A stretch of DNA of 21,405 nucleotides. Origin: Xanthomonas translucens pv. translucens DSM 18974 (lineage in GTDB: Bacteria; Pseudomonadota; Gammaproteobacteria; Xanthomonadales; Xanthomonadaceae). The position numbers were made by a program, and so were the translations under genes. The notes beneath the pieces were generated by a model. The model was given only the letters and a program-made list of their open reading frames with translations. It was not told the DNA's origin and made no database searches. Below, piece after piece: positions 13,564 through 21,405 of the stretch. The stretch is from assembly GCF_000331775.1 (NCBI RefSeq), contig NZ_CAPJ01000308.1:1-21405 (forward strand). The letters run 5' to 3'. Numbering within the stretch: the first letter of the stretch is position 1; each line of letters starts with the position of its first letter.

Positions 13564-14649
13564 ATGCGTAAGCGCACACCCACTGAACGGCCAACGCCAT
13601 CCGCCACCACAGAGGCCGACCGTGCAACCAACACGCACGGCGAACTGGTGCTCTACGCCACCGAGGACGGCGCAACGCGTTTCTACCTGCGCGCCGAGAA
13701 CGGCAGCGTCTGGCTCAGCCAGCTGGAACTGGCCGCGCTGTTCCAGACCTCCGTCCCCAACATCAACATCCATATCAGGAACGTCCTGACGGAAGGCGAA
13801 CTGCAGGCCGGGGCAACCATTAAAGATGACTTAATGGTTCGGACCGAGGGCACCCGCCAGGTCCGGCGGCCGCTGAAGCTCTACAACCTGGACATGATCC
13901 TGGCCATCGGCTACCGGGTGAAATCCCCGCGCGGCACCCAGTTCCGCCAGTGGGCCACCACCCACCTCAAGGAATACCTGGTCAAGGGCTTCGTCCTGGA
14001 CGACGCGCGCCTGAAAGACCCGGCCGGCTGGGACCCCTTCGACGAACTGCTGGAACGCATCCGCGACATCCGCACCTCGGAGAAGCGGTTCTACCAGAAG
14101 ATCCGCGACCTGTTCGCGCTGTCGGTGGATTACCGCGACGACGACACCGCCACCGGCCAGTTCTTTGCCATGGTGCAGAACAAGATGCTCTACGCCGTGA
14201 CCCAGAAGACCGCCGCCCAACTGGTGGTGGAACGTGCCGACCCCGACCAGCCCAACATGGCGCTGACCGGCTGGAAGGCCGGCCGCGTGCGCAAGACCGA
14301 TGTCATCGTGGCCAAGAACTATCTGCACGCCGAGGAAATCACCCAGTTGAACCGCATCACGTCGATGTTCCTGGACTACGCCGAGGACCGCGCCAGCCAG
14401 CGCCAGGACCTGCGCATGGACGACTGGCGCCAGTACGTGGACCGCTTTGTCGCGTTCAACGAACGGCCGCTGCTGAAGGATGCCGGCACCGTCAGCCACG
14501 AGCGCATGCAACAGATTGCGCATGAGCGTTATGCGGTGTTCGATGCGAAGCGGCGCAAGGCGGAGGCGTTGGCGGCGGATGTGGAGGACATTGAGGCGCT
14601 GGAATCGGTGGAGAAGCTGGCGCGGAGGGGAGGCAAGCATGCGACCTGA
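13564..14649 (+). CDS. rhuM: RhuM family protein
   Basis: A member of the RhuM (virulence protein) family, named after a Salmonella pathogenicity-island gene; biochemical function unknown. The 361-aa product has the conserved core GSVWLSQLELAALFQTSVPN (a helix-turn-helix-like segment), then KLYNLDMILAIGYRVKSPRG, FRQWATTHLKEYLVKGFVLDD, RDIRTSEKRFYQKIRDLFA, FFAMVQNKMLYAVTQKTAAQL and the C-terminal RITSMFLDYAEDRASQRQD. I chose ATG 13564 because the 51 codons upstream in the same frame run through the hairpin and have no family-like sequence; GAAGGTG precedes it. The last 11 bp overlap the start of a 48-aa ORF. RhuM genes are often carried in type I restriction loci and other defence islands, as here; a toxin or regulator role is inference. 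Confidence 0.88.
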   Translation: MRKRTPTERPTPSATTEADRATNTHGELVLYATEDGATRFYLRAENGSVWLSQLELAALFQTSVPNINIHIRNVLTEGELQAGATIKDDLMVRTEGTRQVRRPLKLYNLDMILAIGYRVKSPRGTQFRQWATTHLKEYLVKGFVLDDARLKDPAGWDPFDELLERIRDIRTSEKRFYQKIRDLFALSVDYRDDDTATGQFFAMVQNKMLYAVTQKTAAQLVVERADPDQPNMALTGWKAGRVRKTDVIVAKNYLHAEEITQLNRITSMFLDYAEDRASQRQDLRMDDWRQYVDRFVAFNERPLLKDAGTVSHERMQQIAHERYAVFDAKRRKAEALAADVEDIEALESVEKLARRGGKHAT

Positions 14650-14785
14650 CGACTGGCAATGGATGCCACTTCAGAACTCCGCTGGATTGCCCAGTGCGAT
14701 CATGCAATATCTGGAAATGGTGACTCATGTTGCGTCACTGGTGGAAGTGAGCAAGCCACTCGAGAGAAAGGGAGCAAGGGCATGA
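14639..14785 (+). CDS. Small 48-aa protein, unknown, translationally coupled to hsdS
   Basis: The ORF starts MRPDDWQWMPLQNSAGLPSA and ends KPLERKGARA. Support for translation is architectural: the sequence GGAGGGGAGG sits 5 nt before ATG 14639, one of the best ribosome sites in the island. The ORF starts 11 bp inside rhuM, and its TGA overlaps the hsdS ATG as ATGA. It bridges the whole gap between the two genes with no stop. The core is moderately hydrophobic and helical (IMQYLEMVTHVASLVEV) and the tail is basic. GC content looks lower than rhuM and like that of the hsdS 5' end, suggesting it arrived with hsdS. I recognise no family. It could be a small modulator of the complex, or a leader ORF that only feeds ribosomes to hsdS. 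Confidence 0.6.
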   Translation: MRPDDWQWMPLQNSAGLPSAIMQYLEMVTHVASLVEVSKPLERKGARA

Positions 14786-16065
14786 TGCTGCCTGAAGGCT
14801 GGAGCCGTTCAACATTGGGTGAGATTGCGAAAATCGCATCAGGCGGTACGCCCGACAGAAGCAAACCGGAATATTGGGGTGGGAATGTGGCATGGGTCAC
14901 GACTGGCGAAATCCAGTTCAACACCATCGTCGACACCACCGAGAAAATCACGGTGGCGGGGCTGCAGAACTCGTCGGCCAAGTTGTTCCCGCCTGGCACG
15001 CTCTTGATGGCCATGTATGGACAGGGCAAGACACGCGGCCAGCTGGCAAAGCTGGGAATTGAGGCAACGACCAATCAGAACTCTGCCGCCATCCTGCTCA
15101 ATGACGGCCATGAGCCGGACTTCTATTTCCACTACCTTTCGTCACAGTACGAGAACATCCGAGACTTTGGTCAAGCCGGGGGAATTTCCCATCTAAATGC
15201 GGGACTGCTTAAGCAAATCCCGGTTCCTGTCGCACCCGTTACCGAGCAGCGCCGCATCGCCTACATCCTCTCCACCTGGGATCAGGCCATCGCCACCACA
15301 GAACGTTTGCTGGCAAACGGCCGAATGCAATGGAACGCCCTAATCGGCCTTACCCTGCACTTGCCTTCCGCCAACCCAGATGCTTCAGCGCCAGCAGAAA
15401 ACAGCGGCCTTCCTGCTTCGGTGCAACCTGGCATACCCACGTTGCCGCCCGCACCTGCAGGCTGGCGGCGCGTTCAATTGCGCGACCATCTCAAGGAAGT
15501 GCGTCGCCCGGTGGCCCTGGTGAACGATGAGACCTACACGCTGGTGACCGTCAAACGGTCCCGTGGCGGCGTGGAACTGCGCGAGGTCTTGCAAGGCAAC
15601 GAAGTCAAAACGCCAACGCAGTTCTATGTCCATGCGGATGACTTCCTGATTTCAAAGCGTCAGATCGTGCACGGTGCTTGCGGCATCGTGCCGCCAGCGC
15701 TGGATGGCGCAGTGGTCTCCAACGAATACGCCGCTCTCAACACAGATGGCGAGATCGACCTGCGGTTTTTGCGCTATCTGTCCGAATCGCGATACTTTCA
15801 GCAGACGTGCTTCCACTCCAGCATCGGCGTGCATGTTGAAAAGATGATTTTCAAGACCGACCACTGGCTCAATTGGCCATTCAACATTCCGCCGCTGGCA
15901 CAACAAAAGCACATCGTCGAAATCCTGGACACGGCGAGCCGTGAGATTGTCTCCATTTCAGAGCAATTGAAGGCGCTCAAACGCGAGAAGTCTGCATTGA
16001 TGGCTCAACTGCTGACCGGCAAGCGCCGCGTGCGCCTGCCCGCCGACGAGGCCGAACCCACATGA
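14782..16065 (+). CDS. hsdS: Type I restriction-modification specificity subunit HsdS (two TRDs)
   Basis: Selects the bipartite DNA target for the HsdM/HsdR complex. 427 aa from ATG 14782 (GGAG 7 nt upstream); the longer frame back to 14659 overlaps the 48-aa ORF and has no HsdS-like sequence. TRD1: LPEGWSRSTLGEIAKIASGG, VAWVTTGEI, GTLLMAMYGQGKTRGQLA and GGISHLNAGLLKQIPVPVAP. Conserved helix 1: EQRRIAYILSTWDQAIATTERLL. A Pro/Ala-rich linker follows (about 195-235). TRD2: AGWRRVQLRDHLKEVRRPVA, FLISKRQIVHGACGIVP. Conserved helix 2: QKHIVEILDTASREIVSISEQLKALKREKSALMAQLLTGKRRV. The first TRD is visibly more AT-rich than its neighbours, typical of exchanged recognition domains. The stop overlaps the hsdR start as ATGA. 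Confidence 0.94.
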   Translation: MMLPEGWSRSTLGEIAKIASGGTPDRSKPEYWGGNVAWVTTGEIQFNTIVDTTEKITVAGLQNSSAKLFPPGTLLMAMYGQGKTRGQLAKLGIEATTNQNSAAILLNDGHEPDFYFHYLSSQYENIRDFGQAGGISHLNAGLLKQIPVPVAPVTEQRRIAYILSTWDQAIATTERLLANGRMQWNALIGLTLHLPSANPDASAPAENSGLPASVQPGIPTLPPAPAGWRRVQLRDHLKEVRRPVALVNDETYTLVTVKRSRGGVELREVLQGNEVKTPTQFYVHADDFLISKRQIVHGACGIVPPALDGAVVSNEYAALNTDGEIDLRFLRYLSESRYFQQTCFHSSIGVHVEKMIFKTDHWLNWPFNIPPLAQQKHIVEILDTASREIVSISEQLKALKREKSALMAQLLTGKRRVRLPADEAEPT

Positions 16066-19000
16066 CCCACAGCGCCCCCGACACCCGCGAACAGGCCAGC
16101 GCGCAGTTGCCCGCCCTGCATCTGCTGTGCAACCTGGGCTGGCAGTATCTGAGCGCCGCCGACTGCCTGGTGCTGCGCGGCAGCACCCGCGAGGTGCTGT
16201 TGCTGCCGCGGCTGCTGGAGGTGCTGCAGACACGCCGCTACCGCTACAAGGGCCAGGACTATCCGCTCTCGCCCGGCGCCATCGACCAGATCGTGCGCGA
16301 GCTGTCGGCGCTGCCGCTGGGCGAGGGGCTGCTGGCCGCCAACGAAACGCTGTACAAGCGGCTGGCGCTGGGCATCACCGTCACCGAGTTCATGCCCGAC
16401 GGCAAGAAGCACCAGCCCACCATCGCGGTGATCGACTGGACCGACCCGGCCGCCAACCGCTGGGACATCACCGAGGAATGCCAGGTGTTGTCCGCGCAGG
16501 GCACGCACACCCGCACCCCGGACATCGTGGGCTACGTCAACGGCCTGCCGCTGGTGGTGATCGAAACCAAGCGCGCCGATGCCGGGCATGCCGGCAAGTC
16601 GATGGTGGCCGAGGCCATCAGCCAGCAGTTGCGCAACCAGCGCGCGGAAGAGATTCCGCAACTGTTCGCCTATGCGCAGTTGCTGCTGGCCATCAGCCTG
16701 ACCGAGGCGCGCTATGGCACCACGCTCACCCCGGCCAAGTTCTGGGCGCGCTGGCGCGACGAGCAGGTCGACGAGGCGCAGCTGAGCCAGATCAAGAATG
16801 CGCCACTGCCCGCGGCCACCGGCGATGCGCTATTGGCCCGCAAGCCGGCGGCGCTGCGCGCCTACTGCCAGGCGCTATGGGCACAGCCGATGCTGCCCAC
16901 CGAGCAGGACCGGCTGCTGGCCGGCGTGCTGACCCCGGCGCGGCTGCTGGAATTCCTGCGCAACTTCGTGCTGTTCGACCGCAAGGCCGGCAAGCTGGTG
17001 GCGCGCTACCAGCAGTTCTTCGGCATCCGCGCGCTGCTGGCGCAACTGCGCAAGCTCCGGCCCGATGGCGGCCGCGAGGGCGGCGTGCTCTGGCACACCA
17101 CCGGTTCGGGCAAGAGCTTCACCATGGTGTTCCTGACCAAGGCGCTGCTGCTGGACCCGGCCCTGCAGGAATGCCGGGTACTGGTGGTCACCGACCGCAC
17201 CGACCTGGAAACCCAGCTGGCGCGCAACTTCATCAGCGGCGGTGCGTTCGGCTCGGCCGTGGCCACCCGCAAGGAAGGCGAGCGCAGCAAGGCCACTACC
17301 GGCCGCGACCTGGCCCAACGCATCGGCCAGGGCAACGAGCGCATCACCTTCTCGCTGGTGCAGAAGTTCACCACCGCCGCCAAGCTGCCCGAGTGCCGCA
17401 ACCCCTCGCCCGACCTGATCGTGCTGGTGGACGAGGGCCACCGCAGCCATGGCGGCGAAACCCACGAACGCATGCGCAAGGCGCTGCCCAATGCGGCCTA
17501 TCTGGCCTTTACCGGCACCCCGCTGCTGAAGGACGAGAAGACCGCCAACAAATTCGGCCCGATCCTGCACGCCTATTCGATGCAGCGCGCGGTAGAAGAC
17601 CAGACCGTGGCGCCACTGCTGTACGAGGAGCGCGTGCCGGAACTGGACATCAACGAGGCCGCGGTGACCCGCTGGTTCGACAAGATCACCGCCGGGCTGT
17701 CCGAGGCGCAGAGCAGCGACCTGAAGAAGACGTTCGCCGGCAAGCGCGCGATCTACGGCGCCAGCAACCGTCTCGAACTGATCGCCTGGGACATTGCCGC
17801 GCATTACCACGAACACGTCAAACCCTTGGGCCTGAAAGGCCAGGTGGCCACCGACAGCAAGCGCGATGCGATCCGCTACAAGCGTGCGCTGGACGACACC
17901 GGGCTGGCCAGCAGCGCGGTGGTGATCTCCCCGCCCGATACCCGCGAGGGCAACAGCGCGGTGGACGAGGACAGCTTGCCGGAGGTGCAGAAGTGGTGGA
18001 AGCAGACCATCGTCGATGCCCGCATCGCCGCGGAGGACTACGAGCGCGAGACGCTGCATGCTTTCGGTGGCGAGGGCGACCCGGAGCTGCTGATCGTGGT
18101 GGACAAGCTGCTCACCGGCTTCGACGAACCGCGCAACGGCGTGCTGTACATCGACAAGCCGCTGAAAGGCCACAACCTGATCCAGGCGGTGGCGCGGGTT
18201 AACCGCCTGCACGATGCCAAACGCCACGGCCTGCTGGTGGACTACCGCGGCATCCTGCCGGAACTGGATACCGCCGTGCGCGCCTACCGCGACCTGGAAA
18301 CCCGCACTCAGGCCGGCTTCGACGTGGCCGACCTGGACGGGCTGTATCACGCGGTCAGCACCGAGTACAAACGCCTGCCAAGCCTGCATGCACGGCTGTG
18401 GTCGTTCTTCGATGGGCTGGACAGCCGGCACGATCCCGAGCAATTCCGGCAACGGCTGAGCCCGCGCTTCGTGCGCGGCGCCGATGGCGAGGAATACGAC
18501 GAACGCCAGGCGCTGCGCGAAGACTTCTATGCGGCGCTGACCGAATTCGGCCTGTGCCTGCAGACGGCGCTGTCCTCGCGCAGCTTCTTCGAAGATCGCG
18601 ACTTCCCCGACAGCCTGATCGACCGCTACAAGCAAGATCTGCGCTTCTTTTCCAGTCAGCGCCAGACCGCACGCCGCGATGCGATGGAAACCGTGGACTA
18701 CGGCCTCTACGAAGAGCAGATCCGCAAGCTGGTGGACAAGCAGGTCATCGGCCGCGAGGTCCGCGAGTCGCAAGGCACGTACATCGTGCACGAATTGGGC
18801 AAGCACGAAGAGCCTGAGACCTGGCCCGAAGACAAGACACGCAACGAGGCCGACCTGATCCGCACCCGCCTGCGCAAGACCATCGAGCAGGACCTGGCCA
18901 GCGATCCGTATGCGCAGAAGGTCTTCGGCGAACTGCTGCGGCAGGCGATCGCCGAGGCCGAAGCGATGTTCGACCACCCGCTCAAGCACTATGCGCTGTT

Positions 19001-19352
19001 CAAGACGTTCGAGGAGCGGCTGCAAGACGCGCACCTGCCCGGCATTCCCGACCGGCTGCACGCGCACCCGCACGCCAGGGCGTATTACGGCGCGATCCGG
19101 TTGGAACTGGGCGAGGAAGCGATGGCGGCACGACAACCCGACGAGGTGGACCGGCTGGTCGCCTTGGCGCTGGACATCGATGGCGTGGTGCGCACGGCGG
19201 TGGCCGAGAATTCGCTGAACCAACAGAACATCGAATCGCAGATCCGCCAGCAGTTGTTGCCGCGCGTGTTCGACCTGGTGGGGCTGGAGCACGCCAAGGG
19301 GATCGTGGAGCAGGTGGTGCAGATCACGCGCCTTGGGCTGCGCCCGTCATGA
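16062..19352 (+). CDS. hsdR: Type I restriction endonuclease subunit HsdR
   Basis: Motor and nuclease subunit: ATP-driven translocation of unmodified DNA, then cleavage at a distance. 1096 aa, full family length. The N-terminal nuclease domain has the PD-(D/E)xK site as PDIVGYVNGLPLVVIETK with D154, E168 and K170. The helicase domains have Walker A HTTGSGKS (345-352, K351), VVTDRTDLETQL, Walker B box DEGH (457-460), FTGTPLL around 483-489, a LLTGFDEP motif and motif VI QAVARVNR. The C-terminal part (from about 900) is helical, for contact with the methylase. The start overlaps the hsdS stop and the stop overlaps the metallopeptidase start (both ATGA), so the three are co-translated. All catalytic motifs are intact. 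Confidence 0.96.
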   Translation: MTHSAPDTREQASAQLPALHLLCNLGWQYLSAADCLVLRGSTREVLLLPRLLEVLQTRRYRYKGQDYPLSPGAIDQIVRELSALPLGEGLLAANETLYKRLALGITVTEFMPDGKKHQPTIAVIDWTDPAANRWDITEECQVLSAQGTHTRTPDIVGYVNGLPLVVIETKRADAGHAGKSMVAEAISQQLRNQRAEEIPQLFAYAQLLLAISLTEARYGTTLTPAKFWARWRDEQVDEAQLSQIKNAPLPAATGDALLARKPAALRAYCQALWAQPMLPTEQDRLLAGVLTPARLLEFLRNFVLFDRKAGKLVARYQQFFGIRALLAQLRKLRPDGGREGGVLWHTTGSGKSFTMVFLTKALLLDPALQECRVLVVTDRTDLETQLARNFISGGAFGSAVATRKEGERSKATTGRDLAQRIGQGNERITFSLVQKFTTAAKLPECRNPSPDLIVLVDEGHRSHGGETHERMRKALPNAAYLAFTGTPLLKDEKTANKFGPILHAYSMQRAVEDQTVAPLLYEERVPELDINEAAVTRWFDKITAGLSEAQSSDLKKTFAGKRAIYGASNRLELIAWDIAAHYHEHVKPLGLKGQVATDSKRDAIRYKRALDDTGLASSAVVISPPDTREGNSAVDEDSLPEVQKWWKQTIVDARIAAEDYERETLHAFGGEGDPELLIVVDKLLTGFDEPRNGVLYIDKPLKGHNLIQAVARVNRLHDAKRHGLLVDYRGILPELDTAVRAYRDLETRTQAGFDVADLDGLYHAVSTEYKRLPSLHARLWSFFDGLDSRHDPEQFRQRLSPRFVRGADGEEYDERQALREDFYAALTEFGLCLQTALSSRSFFEDRDFPDSLIDRYKQDLRFFSSQRQTARRDAMETVDYGLYEEQIRKLVDKQVIGREVRESQGTYIVHELGKHEEPETWPEDKTRNEADLIRTRLRKTIEQDLASDPYAQKVFGELLRQAIAEAEAMFDHPLKHYALFKTFEERLQDAHLPGIPDRLHAHPHARAYYGAIRLELGEEAMAARQPDEVDRLVALALDIDGVVRTAVAENSLNQQNIESQIRQQLLPRVFDLVGLEHAKGIVEQVVQITRLGLRPS

Positions 19353-20092
19353 ATCTGCCGGCTGCAACCGCCATGCAGGTTCGCTACGGCGAGCGCACGA
19401 TCCTGTGCCAGATCCGGCGCTCGCCACGCCGCCGCAAACGCAGTGTCGCCATCCATGTCGACGCCGATGGCGCAGTGCACCTGGATGCACCGCAGGACGC
19501 CAGCGACGCCGACATTCGCCAGGCGTTGCAGCGACGGGCCAGCTGGATCCACCGTCATCTGTTGGAGACCGAGGCACGCCGTCGCCTGTTGGCGCCGCGC
19601 GAGTACGTCAGCGGCGAGACGGTGCTGTACCTGGGGCGGCGCTATCGACTGAAGGTTTTGGTCGGTGCGCAAGGCGAACGCACTGCGCTGCGCGGCGGCT
19701 ATCTCGAGGTGACAGTGCCGGCACGATCCGCGCAGGCCGTGCGCGCCACGCTCGAACGTTGGTTGCGCCAGCGTGCCAAGGACATTTTCCAGCAGCGCCT
19801 GGCCGCCACCGCCGAACCGCTGCGCTGGGTGCAGCACCCACCTGCACTAACGGTACGCAGCATGCAGCGGCGCTGGGGAAGCTGCTCCAGCAAGGGCCGC
19901 ATCACGCTCAACGCCGGCCTGATCCATGCCTCGCGCGAATGCATCGACTACGTCATCCTGCATGAGCTGTGTCATCTGAAAGCCCATCATCATGGGCGGA
20001 CCTTCCAGCGCCTGCTCGACGCGCACCTGCCGGACTGGAGAACGCTCAAGCAACGGCTCGATGGCATGGCCGAGCTTGTCATGCAGCGTTGA
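19349..20092 (+). CDS. YgjP-type (DUF45, M48-like) zinc metallopeptidase
   Basis: A predicted soluble zinc protease; substrate unknown. 247 aa with the family's conserved features: RRWGSCSSKGRITLNAGLI at about 174-192, then HELCH at 205-209 (HExxH with H205, E206, H209) and H215 as the likely third ligand before GRTFQ. The N-terminal 90 residues are Arg-rich with a beta-type pattern typical of YgjP proteins. ATG 19349 overlaps the hsdR TGA, so it is probably made together with the endonuclease. Members of this family are frequently found beside hsdR in type I loci. A role in degrading or tuning HsdR (restriction alleviation) is attractive but not shown. Confidence 0.9.
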   Translation: MNLPAATAMQVRYGERTILCQIRRSPRRRKRSVAIHVDADGAVHLDAPQDASDADIRQALQRRASWIHRHLLETEARRRLLAPREYVSGETVLYLGRRYRLKVLVGAQGERTALRGGYLEVTVPARSAQAVRATLERWLRQRAKDIFQQRLAATAEPLRWVQHPPALTVRSMQRRWGSCSSKGRITLNAGLIHASRECIDYVILHELCHLKAHHHGRTFQRLLDAHLPDWRTLKQRLDGMAELVMQR

Positions 20093-20127
20093 TCGCCACG
20101 CTCGGCAATCTGGCGGCGCCACGGTGA

Positions 20128-20145
20128 CGCTGGACTGATCCAGCG
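20128..20145. terminator. Weak hairpin between convergent ygjP-like and MFS genes
   Basis: CGCTGG-ACTGAT-CCAGCG, a 6-bp stem in the 75-bp gap, flanked by two copies of GCGCCACGGT (20116-20125 and 20143-20152). There is no U-tract on either strand. It is a possible transcript end shared by the two convergent units, with weak support. Confidence 0.3.
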
Positions 20146-20167
20146 CCACGGTACGCCCGACGACCGG

Positions 20168-21405
20168 TCAAGCCGGCGCCGGCGCCACCGCGACTTCCGC
20201 CGTCGGCACCCCGGCCACCCGCAGCAACTGCTTGCGAAAACCCACCCACAGCGCCAGCGACAGCAGCGAGATGCCGCCGAGCAACAGGAACGCGGCGCGG
20301 TAGCCGAAATCCTGCGCGATCCAGCCGCCCAGCGCCGGACTCAGCGCCGCGCCGATGCCCTGCACCGTCATCACCGCACCCTGGCCGACGTTAACCCGGC
20401 CGGTGCCCTGCAGCAGCCGCGCCACCAGCGCCGGCACCACCACGCTCTGCAGGCCGGCGCCGACGCCGTCGAGGATCTGCACCGGGAACACGCCCCAGGC
20501 ATGGATCAGGCTGGCCGCGATCAGGCCGCGCAGCGGCAGCGCCAGGAAGGTCAGCAGCATCACCCACCAATGCCCGCGCACGCGGATCAGGCGCATCGCC
20601 AGCAGCGAGGCCACCACCATGGTCGCCTGCGCGACGATGATCGTGGTCGCGGTCAGCGCACTGGGGTCGCTCTGGTGCGCGGCGACCACGGCCATGCCGT
20701 ACAGCGGTAGCATCGCCGCATTGCCCAGGTGGAACAGCGCCAGCGCCAAGGCCAGCACCAGCAGCGGCTTGCAGGTCAGCAGCACCGACCAGCCGCTGGC
20801 GTGATCCGCGCCATGCGTGCCGGTCTCGGCCAGGCCGCGCGCGGCACGATGATCGATCGCATCGCGCGGGATCAGCAGCGCCGAGGCGATCGCCAGCACG
20901 CCGAAGCCACCGGTCAGCGCGAACACCGCGCCGAAACCGAATTTCCAACCGAGCAGGCCGGCCAGCGCCGCCGCGACCACGTTGCCGGCATGGCTGCCGA
21001 CCTGGTTGCGCGCGATCTGGTGGTCGAACCCGGCCTGCCGCACCAGGCCCAGGGTGATGCCCGACAGCGCCGGGCCCAGCGCCGCGGCGGCGAGCGCGGT
21101 CATCACCTGCGCGGTCACCACGCCGGCGAAGCTCGGCGCCCACCACAGCAGCGCCGAGGCCAGCAGGATCAGGCTACAGCCGACCACCACGATGCTGCGT
21201 TTGCGCCTGGTCGCATCGACCAGCGCGCCACCCGGCGTGGTCGCGAGCATGCCGGCGATGCCGCCGACGCTCATCACCGAGCCGATCGCCGCCAGCGACC
21301 AGCCCTTGGACTGCAGGAACACGCTCAGGAACGGGCCGAGCCCGTCCTGCACATCGGCCATGGTGAAGCTCAGCGCCTCCAGCGCGCGCGTGCCGCGCGG
21401 GCGGG
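20168..21405 (-). CDS. MFS transporter (N-terminus outside window)
   Basis: Inner-membrane major facilitator superfamily permease; substrate not identifiable. The visible part has about 410 residues. The frame is open to the right edge, and the residues before ATG 21361 (RALEALSFTMADVQDGLGPF) read as the first membrane helix, so the true start lies beyond the window and 21361 is not it. The loop after helix 2 carries the MFS-like GGALVDATRRKRS motif, and the second half repeats the fold (GGWIAQDFGYRAAFLLLGG near the end). The Ala/Val/Pro tail is hydrophilic. It is convergent with the metallopeptidase gene and probably belongs to the host backbone beyond the restriction island. Confidence 0.88.
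   Translation of the reverse strand, partial: RPRGTRALEALSFTMADVQDGLGPFLSVFLQSKGWSLAAIGSVMSVGGIAGMLATTPGGALVDATRRKRSIVVVGCSLILLASALLWWAPSFAGVVTAQVMTALAAAALGPALSGITLGLVRQAGFDHQIARNQVGSHAGNVVAAALAGLLGWKFGFGAVFALTGGFGVLAIASALLIPRDAIDHRAARGLAETGTHGADHASGWSVLLTCKPLLVLALALALFHLGNAAMLPLYGMAVVAAHQSDPSALTATTIIVAQATMVVASLLAMRLIRVRGHWWVMLLTFLALPLRGLIAASLIHAWGVFPVQILDGVGAGLQSVVVPALVARLLQGTGRVNVGQGAVMTVQGIGAALSPALGGWIAQDFGYRAAFLLLGGISLLSLALWVGFRKQLLRVAGVPTAEVAVAPAPA

Noticed and set aside
13479..13571. 30-codon ORF (starts MSTTTPAGV) whose stop overlaps the rhuM start
   Set aside because: Possible leader peptide, but it is very short with only a weak ribosome site and no conservation evidence.
16875..19292. 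805-codon minus-strand ORF opposite hsdR
   Set aside because: Shadow of hsdR; no motif and the same artefactual composition.
10282..20167. Attachment-site direct repeats or an integrase bordering the restriction island
   Set aside because: No matching long direct repeats, tRNA gene or integrase/transposase is visible inside the window; insertion mechanism not determinable.
1..21405. CRISPR array, rRNA or tRNA genes, insertion sequences
   Set aside because: No regularly spaced repeats, cloverleaf-like sequences or transposase genes were seen in either strand.

Overview
The window is GC-rich, densely coded bacterial DNA that looks like a Xanthomonas-type gammaproteobacterium. This rests on protein style, on a small gene resembling a Xanthomonadaceae-restricted family, and on the nitrate-assimilation gene set. 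The genus is inferred, not proven. The long ORFs antisense to the nitrate genes are GC-driven shadows and were left out.

Region 1 (about 1-6750, minus strand) is a nitrate-assimilation operon read in the order nitrate porter (narK-like), nirB, nirD, nasA. nasA runs off the left edge. The genes are tightly packed (25-bp gap, 3-bp gap, ATGA overlap). Upstream lie a sigma-54 -24/-12 promoter with the canonical GG-N10-GC spacing, an NtrC-like inverted repeat about 140 bp further up, and a leader RNA. The leader carries two hairpins with A-x-x-G-x-x hexaloops, then a strong intrinsic terminator. That is the architecture expected for ANTAR-protein antitermination.

Region 2 (7137-9961) holds nasS and nasT (minus strand), the nitrate/nitrite sensor and the ANTAR antiterminator that probably acts on that leader. 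Divergent from them is a CysG-like siroheme gene. Its dehydrogenase/ferrochelatase half is complete, but its methyltransferase half is degenerate and cut off at about 110 residues. NirB needs siroheme, so the location fits. Together the two regions form one circuit: NtrC/sigma-54 for nitrogen limitation, NasS/NasT for nitrate, then import, reduction to nitrite and reduction to ammonium.

Region 3 (9958-10393) holds a small Xanthomonad-type hypothetical gene and a divergent control region with two inverted repeats.

Region 4 (10418-20092, plus strand) is a type I restriction-modification island: a single-TRD HsdS-like protein, HsdM, a DinD homologue, a RhuM homologue, a probably unannotated 48-aa ORF, a two-TRD HsdS, HsdR and a YgjP-type zinc metallopeptidase. 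Most junctions overlap, implying one coupled operon. The exception is a 162-bp gap before rhuM that contains a perfect 13-bp G8/C8 hairpin. The accessory genes make this more than a plain hsdMSR locus.

Region 5 (20168 to the right edge, minus strand) is an MFS transporter whose N-terminus lies outside the window.
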